Assembly: GCA_051660685.1 (NCBI GenBank)
Contig: JBOFQB010000027.1
Span: forward strand, 1 to 30,843
DNA: 30,843 nucleotides
Direction of reading: 5' to 3'
Origin: JAVBSX01 sp051660685
GTDB lineage: Bacteria; Planctomycetota; Planctomycetia; Pirellulales; Thermoguttaceae
Both the position numbers and the translations under genes were made by a program. Under the pieces are notes generated by a model, which made no database searches, was not told the DNA's origin, and worked only from the letters and a program-made list of their open reading frames with translations. This document shows, piece by piece, positions 16,204-22,681 of the stretch (position 1 is the first letter of the stretch; the number at the start of each line of letters is the position of its first letter).

Positions 16204-16231
16204 ATTCTACAGTTTTGGTCGATTGTGTCAA
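16204..16231 (-). promoter_or_regulatory. Sigma70-type promoter for adhE
   Basis: On the minus strand TTGACA (16226-16231) is followed after 16 bases by TAGAAT (16204-16209). It would start transcription near 16197, about 305 bases ahead of adhE. Confidence 0.62.
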
Positions 16232-16268
16232 GCGGCAATAGAAAAATTTTTATCGATTAGTCTCTCCC

Positions 16269-16311
16269 CCGTTGAGACGCAGAACATCATTCCGCGCTTT
16301 AAGGTAGAAAA
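16269..16311. repeat. Decayed left arm of the GTTTAGCC repeat family
   Basis: CCGTTGAGACGCAGAACATC and the following bases through ATTCCGCGC and AAGGTAGAA parallel the left part of repeat copy 1, with many substitutions and without the poly-T run. The right end of an element is not seen here. Confidence 0.35.
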
Positions 16312-16393
16312 CCGGAACAAGGAGAAGAGAAGGGGGCAACATCTGAGATAAAGTCGGACACGATCCTGCAAATGACAAAGATTCGTTAGAACA

Positions 16394-16429
16394 GCAAAAG
16401 AAGGGAGAAGCAGGTACACAACCTGCTTC
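16394..16429 (-). terminator. Intrinsic terminator after the 71-residue gene
   Basis: Read on the minus strand, GAAGCAGGT pairs with ACCTGCTTC (9 base pairs, 5-base loop; 16407-16429) and is followed by the T-rich TCCCTTCTTTTG. It lies about 45 bases after the stop of the gene at 16475-16690. Confidence 0.6.
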
Positions 16430-16474
16430 AACAAGGTAAAGAGCTTAAATGGCGAACCGTCATTCAATCTTGAT

Positions 16475-16690
16475 CTAATCTCGCGGACGAACCGCCCCTG
16501 TCAGCCCCGCATAATCAACGCGATCTTCAGGATGCCAAAGTGGTAAACCTTTGCGAACCCGTTCTGCCAAAACTTCGAGTTTCGCCGGGGAACCTGCTGG
16601 AGCATCCGTCGGGCAAAACTCATCTGTCACAACCGGGATAAAATCCTCATCATGTCCCGTTTCCAAAATAGCGTCAAAAACGTTTCTCAT
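16475..16690 (-). CDS. Small conserved protein of unknown function
   Basis: A 71-residue acidic protein beginning MRNVFDAILETGHDEDFIPV. The segment PTDAPAGSPAKLEVLAERV followed by RKGLPLWHPEDRVDY matches short planctomycete proteins I have seen, but no function is known to me. It contains a single cysteine, no signal peptide and no membrane segment. ATG 16690 is supported by GGAG nine bases upstream; GTG 16693 immediately before it is less likely. It is a single-gene unit with a strong promoter (16836-16863), a structured leader of about 140 bases and its own terminator. Confidence 0.75.
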   Translation of the reverse strand: MRNVFDAILETGHDEDFIPVVTDEFCPTDAPAGSPAKLEVLAERVRKGLPLWHPEDRVDYAGLTGAVRPRD

Positions 16691-16771
16691 CACCTACTCC
16701 TCGAAAGGACTCTCCTGTTCGTATCTCTTTTGTTAGTATCTGTTAATAAAAGTTGATCTTTTTGCTGCCTT

Positions 16772-16809
16772 ACCTGTCCGCTCCAGCCTACCTAACGATG
16801 ATGACAGGT
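16772..16809 (-). promoter_or_regulatory. Hairpin in the leader of the 71-residue gene
   Basis: ACCTGTC and GACAGGT (16772-16778, 16803-16809) pair around a 24-base loop within the predicted 5' leader. It does not match a riboswitch class I recognise. Confidence 0.35.
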
Positions 16810-16835
16810 GATTAGTGCAATCCGTGAACCGCATG

Positions 16836-16863
16836 AGTATAACCTGAATGGTACTTGTGTCAA
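16836..16863 (-). promoter_or_regulatory. Strong sigma70-type promoter for the 71-residue gene
   Basis: On the minus strand TTGACA (16858-16863) and TATACT (16836-16841) are separated by 16 bases. The start would be near 16829, giving a leader of about 140 bases. Confidence 0.65.
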
Positions 16864-16954
16864 TACCATCAAAAATAATTTTTTGGTGATTACAGACTGC
16901 TAACAAGTTTGGTTTTGCAATTTGAACCGAGCAGGGTTGGACGGATTTGTTTTT

Positions 16955-17026
16955 ACCACGAAACACACAAAAGACACGAAAAACCGCATTTTGTGAGATT
17001 TTCGTGACTTTCGTGATTTTCGTGGT
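16955..17026. repeat. ACCACGAA long inverted repeat
   Basis: ACCACGAAA at the left and TTTCGTGGT-type bases at the right form the ends of a 72-base imperfect foldback. Inside, CACGAAAA on the left faces repeated TTTCGTGA units on the right. It is noncoding and unrelated in sequence to the GTTTAGCC family. The rest of the 516-base gap before the next gene holds the promoter above and the repeat below. Confidence 0.65.
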
Positions 17027-17124
17027 TCAAAAATGAAAATTGCTCCTTTTCGCGGAACTTGTGAGCGGACTGTTGGTGATTAACACATTTCAAAAATTGG
17101 TATAGACATTGCTCGCTAAGTACG

Positions 17125-17221
17125 CGCGATTTGTTGTATCGCGGTTCAACGGCAAATTCTCCCTGTTTTCCCTAACCCCTATCCCCCAATCCCTATTCCC
17201 TATCCTCTATTCCCCAATCCC
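17125..17221. repeat. Degenerate GTTTAGCC right arm plus C-rich tract
   Basis: CGCGATTTGTTGTATCGCGG and the following TTCAAC (17125-17150) correspond to the right arm of the foldback family with a few changes. The C-rich CCCTAT/CCCCAAT tract follows from about 17170 to 17221. On the coding strand of the neighbouring gene this is a series of seven G-runs, and it covers that gene's stop codon (17207-17209). Confidence 0.65.
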
Positions 17222-20200
17222 TACATCCTGTCCCCAAACCTCAACTTCGGTCAGTCCACACCAACCTAACGGGCGGTCTTCCTGCAAGTCCGTTATCTTC
17301 ACAAAAGTCGTTTGACGCTTATCAAACGTAAACTCTTGCCGTTCCGCCGTTTTCTTCAGCTCAATCGGGACTTTTGATCCGTCTGAAAACTCGATAACGG
17401 CAGATTTCCAGACGGAATCATGCGGAAAATCGGCTCGCAGATACAGCACGACCTGATCGACTTCGACCGGACGACCAAAATCAATCGTCAACCAAAGGTC
17501 TGTCCGTTTGTTCGGACCCCAAGACGGAAATTTCTCTCCATGTCCCTTGTTCTCCTTCTGACCGTTAATGACGTTTTTCGCCGCATAACAGTCCATAAAC
17601 GCATATTCACTGTTCGTCAAAGCGTGAGGGAACGAGGTCGCTTCACCTTGCGTTGCATTGGGATTGAACGCAACATTACGCCGTATGTTTTCCGAACCCG
17701 TTTTCTGCCCAAAAACGGGTAATTCACCTTTTCGGGCAATCCAATCGGCAATAAACTGCTTCTTCGCGTCTCGCCCCCCTGCTGTAAACAACTTTCCATG
17801 ATTCAGTTCAGGAAACTCAACATTCGCCCGATCTTCTCCCAATTCAAGCAATTCCTGCGCCTTGTTGTGCGCAACCAGAAGAAGAACATTTTCCCGGTCA
17901 ATATCCGACATCCGATCCCGTTTATTCTGGTAATAACCGTATTCCGCTTTTTGAGAATCCGACCAAGTGTTCGATTCGGTGTAACTTCCACAATAGGGAA
18001 CAAGCAGGTCGATCCAACAGGCGAGGACCTTCTTTTCCTGATCGCTCAGTTGGACATCATTATGTCCCTCTTCAAACTGCGTCAACAGTTTGCTTTTTGA
18101 GGAACCCGTAAAATAGGGGGGCAACATCGGCGGAATGGACTGCACATTCAACCAATTGACGATCTCGGTTGGACGCCCTCGATTGACCAGATTGATGTAC
18201 GACTCGCTAAAATCACGTCCCGTTGAAGCAATTGCATCCTTCTCCTTTTGATCGGTTGGACGATAAGTATTCCCCAAAAGACTAAACGGAGCAGGTGTTC
18301 CATCTTCCTTCGTTCCTCCTGTATGACATTTCACACAATGTGCGTCAAAAATCGGCTGAACATTGCGAACGAAACTGAAACCGTGATTCGGGTCAACCAA
18401 CGGTTTCGGTCGTTGTGGTCGCTTACGAAGTGCAGTCCGAACAGTCGGTTTCTCATTCTGCAACGTCCCTTGTTTGGTTTCATGACAACCAATACAGGAA
18501 AAGATTTCACCCGGTTGTAAGGTGGACCAACTTCTCATGGACTGAACGACCTGACCTTTTTCGTCCAACAGTTGGAAATAAAGCGGTGTTCGGGCTGGAA
18601 CTTCAAAATAAACCGAACCGTCTGCTTCAACCGCAACATCTCCCAAAACGGTTTTGACATCCCAAGAACCGTTGTTACACGCAATCGGCGTCGAAACGAG
18701 AGCACCTCCTGCCGGTCCCCCGTTCGTGTTAGCTCCTGCTCCTGCTGCTCGAAAATCAAGCGCAATCACACGCAATGTTTTGACCGCTCCCCGTTCAACC
18801 CCTTCCAGTCCCGGTCCAACATAAATATCCTGAACATAATAGGAACCGGTCCCTTTCGCGTAATCAACCGTTGACGCCCGGACTTGCGGAATGTCGCGCG
18901 ACGCAAGAGGAACCGGTTGTCCGCTCGATATTTTCGGGTCAAACGCCAATAATTCCCGATTCCCCGACATGTCCATGTAATAAATCCCAAACGGCGGATC
19001 GTAATTCCCCCCCGGAAATCCTTCGGGAGAGTACGTCACGATGTAATTCTCCTCGTCAATAGGATAAGGATATTGAAACTGGTCCCCCAATTGCCCATAC
19101 TGGTCAATTTTCTCCGCCCGCGTCCGTCGGGGAGGGGCAATCAGTTTCGCCCCGCTCGCTTCTTGTGTCCCCTTGCTCCGATCTATCATCAACAGTTTCC
19201 CCCGTTGATGTGTGTGATGTCCTGACGCAATCGCAAGAACCTTTTGAGAACCCGGTATTCCCCGGGCGTGCATGATCGTCGTCGGAAACCAAGAATTGTT
19301 CCCATAAAACTCCGTCTGACCCGTTGCATCATAATTCATAATAAACAACGGTTGCGGAAAAAGCTGACCCCGGTCATTGTAATCCCAACGTGTATAAATG
19401 ACCCGACCATCTTCCAACGTCTTGGGATAATTCGTATGAACTTGGTCAAAGCCGACCCGACGCATAAGATTCCCGTCTTTGTCAATCACATAAAAGTTGC
19501 AGACATCCGTCCACCAACAGTCCACAATCTGCATACACCGTGTTGAAGCAAACAAAATGTTGGAATCGGGCAAATAACACGGCTCAATATCGGCAAATCC
19601 AAGACCGTCCGTCAACTGCCGGACCTCTTTCGTTGCCAAATCCATCTCATAAAGATGAAAATCATCCGTCTCCATGTTATTTCGCATGGAAAAAACAAGT
19701 TTTGAACCGTCATACGAAACATCTGGATCACGCAAAAATCCGGTCGTCGTTTCATACAAAACGTCCGAAACAACCTGACCGTCATCGTCAATGCTCAAAA
19801 GACAAAGTTGACCGCCCGGTTTGAAATCATGGTTCCGTTCTGGATTTTGTGCATCTGTCGGCTCCTCCGTATAAGCATAATGAGACCCTCCTAAAACAGA
19901 ATGTTTCGCATAAACGATTTTGGGAAAAACCTGCCTGACTTTCTCCAGTCGCAAATTCCGACGAACCTGACAAGCGCGAAGATAAAGGTCTTTCCAACGC
20001 GGGTCATCACCGGGAACCTGATCCTTGATAAGGACTTCACGTTCTTGCGCGAAAGACGTGCCCTGATCCCCCAGTTCATTGAGGACTTTAGCAACCATAT
20101 CCTGTTCCGTCCCCGATTGATCGGAACTGCTAAAGCAGCTGTTGTAATCGAAACCATGATCCTGCATCATCCAATCATCATGCAGTCGCTGAACCGGAAA

Positions 20201-20287
20201 AGCGGGTTCGGCAAATGCCCTCATCCCGGAAAAAAACAGAAAACCGAAAACGAAAAAATAACCCCAAACACACAATAGTCGCATCAT
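17207..20287 (-). CDS. Secreted HZS-alpha-like diheme protein with C-terminal discoidin-like domain
   Basis: A 1026-residue exported protein. A signal peptide covers about residues 1-27 (LLCVWGYFFVFGFLFFSG, then MRAFAEP). A beta-propeller with PD40-type blades follows (for example DPDVSYDGSKLVFSMR, EPCYLPDSNILFASTR). Two heme-binding CxxCH motifs, CIGCH (598-602) and CVKCH (651-655), lie in the second half, and the tail (DLWLTIDFGRPVEVDQVVLYLR) resembles an F5/8 type C sugar-binding domain. This order matches the hydrazine synthase alpha-like family, common in planctomycetes that do not perform anammox. ATG 20287 opens the signal peptide; a TTG 18 bases earlier is less likely. The last residues VGIGE and the stop come from the repeat tract. 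Confidence 0.82.
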   Translation of the reverse strand: MMRLLCVWGYFFVFGFLFFSGMRAFAEPAFPVQRLHDDWMMQDHGFDYNSCFSSSDQSGTEQDMVAKVLNELGDQGTSFAQEREVLIKDQVPGDDPRWKDLYLRACQVRRNLRLEKVRQVFPKIVYAKHSVLGGSHYAYTEEPTDAQNPERNHDFKPGGQLCLLSIDDDGQVVSDVLYETTTGFLRDPDVSYDGSKLVFSMRNNMETDDFHLYEMDLATKEVRQLTDGLGFADIEPCYLPDSNILFASTRCMQIVDCWWTDVCNFYVIDKDGNLMRRVGFDQVHTNYPKTLEDGRVIYTRWDYNDRGQLFPQPLFIMNYDATGQTEFYGNNSWFPTTIMHARGIPGSQKVLAIASGHHTHQRGKLLMIDRSKGTQEASGAKLIAPPRRTRAEKIDQYGQLGDQFQYPYPIDEENYIVTYSPEGFPGGNYDPPFGIYYMDMSGNRELLAFDPKISSGQPVPLASRDIPQVRASTVDYAKGTGSYYVQDIYVGPGLEGVERGAVKTLRVIALDFRAAGAGANTNGGPAGGALVSTPIACNNGSWDVKTVLGDVAVEADGSVYFEVPARTPLYFQLLDEKGQVVQSMRSWSTLQPGEIFSCIGCHETKQGTLQNEKPTVRTALRKRPQRPKPLVDPNHGFSFVRNVQPIFDAHCVKCHTGGTKEDGTPAPFSLLGNTYRPTDQKEKDAIASTGRDFSESYINLVNRGRPTEIVNWLNVQSIPPMLPPYFTGSSKSKLLTQFEEGHNDVQLSDQEKKVLACWIDLLVPYCGSYTESNTWSDSQKAEYGYYQNKRDRMSDIDRENVLLLVAHNKAQELLELGEDRANVEFPELNHGKLFTAGGRDAKKQFIADWIARKGELPVFGQKTGSENIRRNVAFNPNATQGEATSFPHALTNSEYAFMDCYAAKNVINGQKENKGHGEKFPSWGPNKRTDLWLTIDFGRPVEVDQVVLYLRADFPHDSVWKSAVIEFSDGSKVPIELKKTAERQEFTFDKRQTTFVKITDLQEDRPLGWCGLTEVEVWGQDVGIGE

Positions 20288-20316
20288 CTTATTGGTCAAT
20301 CTCAAAAAAATAGTTG

Positions 20317-20514
20317 TTAATCAATAATTACTAAACCCGGATTATTCCGCTGTTTTTCCAGTTCAGCACGAAACTTCCCGCTCTCCCGACGCAAACGGAC
20401 ACAAAATTCTTCCGTCGTCAAGTCCTTTACTTCTTCTTGGAGACGTTCCCGAATCGCCCACAATTCCTCGAGAGATCGACTCGTTGTGATTCCAAGTATT
20501 TCAATCGTTGACAT
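20317..20514 (-). CDS. Small protein paired with a PIN toxin remnant (possible antitoxin)
   Basis: A 65-residue protein starting MSTIEILGITTSRSLEELWA, with charged helices afterwards (RERLQEEVKDLTTEEF). It has a good ribosome site (GGAGAG) before ATG 20514 and overlaps the end of the PIN-domain remnant by 14 bases, the tight spacing of toxin-antitoxin pairs. Family not recognised. If it is the antitoxin, the toxin gene comes first, the reverse of the usual vapBC order. It ends 29 bases before the HZS-alpha-like gene. Confidence 0.6.
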   Translation of the reverse strand: MSTIEILGITTSRSLEELWAIRERLQEEVKDLTTEEFCVRLRRESGKFRAELEKQRNNPGLVIID

Positions 20515-20833
20515 AACTCTCTCCAATAAAGGCTTCAGGGGATAAAATAAACAGAGGACTTAAATGATTATCTCGGTTAACGGCGTTGACTCGGGTAATC
20601 GTCTGTATGTTCACAAAATGCTTGAAATTCCAGCTGATGATGTAATCACAGTGTGAAATCACCGCATACGCAATATGAAGCAAGTCTCGATAGTGTTTTT
20701 TTCCAAGCACCTCACCATCCAAGTAAAGCTGGGCCAAACAAATCGTTTCAGCGTCCTCTTCCAACAGAGTCAGTTCAACCTCTCTTAGGAATTGAAATAG
20801 ACGGCTTCGTTGGGGCTTCCTGCAACAATTCAC
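20501..20833 (-). pseudogene. N-terminally truncated VapC-like PIN-domain ribonuclease
   Basis: A 110-residue reading frame covers only the C-terminal half of a PIN domain: ETICLAQLYLDGEVL, then KHYRDLLHIAYAVISHCDYI and SWNFKHFVNIQTITRVNAVN. These carry the later acidic residues of the nuclease site. The first strand with the DTS(V/Y) motif and roughly the first 60 residues are absent, and only 33 bases separate the frame from the end of the gene upstream. The GTG start has no good ribosome site. It therefore looks like a broken toxin whose partner gene survives. Confidence 0.65.
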
Positions 20834-20866
20834 ATGTTTTGAAACGGCAGAAATTGTTAAAAGTTC

Positions 20867-22111
20867 TCATTCATATAAAAAATTGGCAAGGACCGCTTTG
20901 CTCAACTGTTGACAGACATGTTGAACATCTTCGGGGTTAAAGCCTTTTTCTGCCGAGAGAATCACCTTGACGACCGTATTCGGTCCCGTTAAAGCGTCAA
21001 TCCGTCCGGCAATTTCGTCCATTTTAACCGGCTGTGAATCAAAGGTCAACGACGGACCGACCCCGACGTGAATCTTCACGAAAACCGTTTGACGGTTCCT
21101 CGCTTCTTCAAAAAGGGTCGGGATCGAAACTTCTCGCCCTTTCTCGGCAAGACTGATTCCGGCTGCTTCAAGAAACGCCATAATTTCGAGCGATTCGTCG
21201 GGATCAATAGGGGCAACTCCACTTTCGAAAAACTCACAAAACACTTTCACCAACGGAAGATAACCCTCATACTTGCCCGCCTCTTTCGCCTCTTTCGGCC
21301 CAAAAACAACAGCCCCATATCCCCCTTTGCCCGTTCGATCACCACGATAAGTACCAATTCGTCCGTCATTCCAAACCCCAACTGCCAAATCATAATCGGC
21401 TGAACCAACACAGGAAACGGTTGTGCAACCTTTTCCCATAATGGTAAAGAGAATTTCAACACCGTGAACACCATACCAGAAGAGGGCGGGATGTTGTTCA
21501 TTCCGAACACTGGGACCCCAAGAACTGACCCCCAAAACCTCATTGCCGGGTTGATCGAATCGGGCTGCTTGAAAACCGGTTGAATACCGTAAGGAGGAGC
21601 AGGAAAAGACGGGAACATTTTTTTCTTGCGCAAGTCGATAAATCTCGACGGAATCGGCAAGGGAAGCGGCAAGAGGTTTGTCAATGTACATCGGTTTGCC
21701 CGATTCAAGAACCGGTTTCGCCTGTTCGAGATGACAACGACCGTCCACACTCGTCAGCAACACTCCATCGACATGAGGTAACATCTCCTCGATACTGTTG
21801 TAAAGTGTCCCGCCTTTTTGGAGAACCCCTTTCTTATACTCGTCAACTCGTTCCCAACTGGACGGATTATCCGGCATCCCCCCCGGATAAGCGGCAGTAA
21901 TCTCAAACCGTTGGAAAATCCCTTCCCGATTCGGATTGTTCAACACTTCCAAAAAAGCCGGAACATGCGAGGTTGTCGTCCCAATCACCCCCAAACGAAA
22001 GACCGGTCCCGGTTTTTCCGCTCCAACCGATTGCTTGCCCGAGCAACTGACGAAAACAACGATTCCTAAAACAACCCCAACGATCCAGGCAACAGGTTTC
22101 AAGGCGATCAT
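20867..22111 (-). CDS. Gfo/Idh/MocA-family oxidoreductase, predicted lipoprotein
   Basis: A 414-residue protein. The N-terminus has a membrane segment (VAWIVGVVLGIVVF) ending in VSC at residue 23, a plausible lipoprotein site. The dinucleotide fold follows (FRLGVIGTTTSHVPAFLEVL), then KPMYIDKPLAA, whose lysine region is the catalytic signature of the family, and a C-terminal domain. Such enzymes oxidise or reduce sugars and inositols with NAD(P); secreted versions are numerous in planctomycetes. ATG 22111 has AGGAG six bases upstream. It is first in a minus-strand run that continues into the PIN remnant, its partner gene and the HZS-alpha-like gene. Confidence 0.85.
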   Translation of the reverse strand: MIALKPVAWIVGVVLGIVVFVSCSGKQSVGAEKPGPVFRLGVIGTTTSHVPAFLEVLNNPNREGIFQRFEITAAYPGGMPDNPSSWERVDEYKKGVLQKGGTLYNSIEEMLPHVDGVLLTSVDGRCHLEQAKPVLESGKPMYIDKPLAASLADSVEIYRLAQEKNVPVFSCSSLRYSTGFQAARFDQPGNEVLGVSSWGPSVRNEQHPALFWYGVHGVEILFTIMGKGCTTVSCVGSADYDLAVGVWNDGRIGTYRGDRTGKGGYGAVVFGPKEAKEAGKYEGYLPLVKVFCEFFESGVAPIDPDESLEIMAFLEAAGISLAEKGREVSIPTLFEEARNRQTVFVKIHVGVGPSLTFDSQPVKMDEIAGRIDALTGPNTVVKVILSAEKGFNPEDVQHVCQQLSKAVLANFLYE

Positions 22112-22155
22112 AACAACTCCTGACAGGGACAGAAAAAAAGAGTCAAACTGTCCTG

Positions 22156-22184
22156 AGTATACGGATTGAAAAGAGGAAAAACAA
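22156..22184 (-). promoter_or_regulatory. Sigma70-type promoter for the MocA lipoprotein gene
   Basis: On the minus strand TTGTTT (22179-22184) and TATACT (22156-22161) are 17 bases apart, with the start predicted near 22149, about 38 bases before the ATG. Confidence 0.58.
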
Positions 22185-22214
22185 GGTTGGAGAAAATTTT
22201 GGGTTGGACCTCAC

Positions 22215-22242
22215 TTGACCCTTTTGGAAAAGGCGTTAGAAT
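22215..22242 (+). promoter_or_regulatory. Sigma70-type promoter for tRNA-Leu
   Basis: TTGACC (22215-22220) and TAGAAT (22237-22242) are separated by 16 bases. The predicted start near 22249 is 30 bases before the mature tRNA. Confidence 0.55.
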
Positions 22243-22278
22243 ACCCTCACTTATCTCGGAAATCGAGGGTCAATTTTT

Positions 22279-22362
22279 GCGGGAATGGCGGAATTGGCAG
22301 ACGCGCCAGGTTGAGGGCCTGGTAGGGGCAACCCTGTGGAGGTTCAAATCCTCTTTCCCGCA
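22279..22362 (+). tRNA. tRNA-Leu (anticodon GAG)
   Basis: An 84-base class II tRNA. Acceptor arms GCGGGAA and TTCCCGC pair perfectly with discriminator A. The anticodon stem CCAGG/CCTGG encloses loop TTGAGGG, giving GAG, which reads CUC/CUU codons. The T-arm GGTTCAAATCC is canonical and a long variable arm lies between. CCA is not encoded. No attachment-site duplication was seen next to it. Confidence 0.95.
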
Positions 22363-22430
22363 CTTCTTCACCATTTGCCCCTTTTTTGCTATTATACGGC
22401 AAACGATTAGAAGTGGTCTGTTTTCCGATT

Positions 22431-22492
22431 GGAACGCGGGCATCCTGCCCGCACATTTTTTTTTCTTGATGCAGGCAAAATGCCCGCGTTCC
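22431..22492. repeat. GGAACGCGGGCAT long inverted repeat
   Basis: GGAACGCGGGCAT (22431-22443) and its exact complement (22480-22492) form a 13-base-pair stem. The interior holds a second pairing (CCTGC/GCAGG) around a run of nine thymines. It lies 68 bases after the tRNA and could stop read-through. Downstream to 22681 I see no supportable gene. Confidence 0.7.
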
Positions 22493-22681
22493 GACAAAAT
22501 GTCCATTTTGTACTCGTTTGGGGTATTAGGTCGTGTTCACGTTATGCCCGTCAGGTCTTCCAAAATCATCTGACCAATCTTTGAAGGAGTTGAAATTGTC
22601 CGAGTATTTCAATCGGTCCTCGAACAAGTCGATTATCAAAATTCAGTTTACAGACGTTGCTCGGTCTATTGAAACAAGGAG

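Noticed and set aside
22279..22492. Integration site at tRNA-Leu
   Set aside because: No duplicated tRNA 3' end and no integrase nearby; the mobile element genes lie over 7 kb away.
22507..22680. Possible gene remnant on the minus strand after the second HZS-alpha-like gene
   Set aside because: A frame of about 36 codons lacks a start and a family match; too weak to call.
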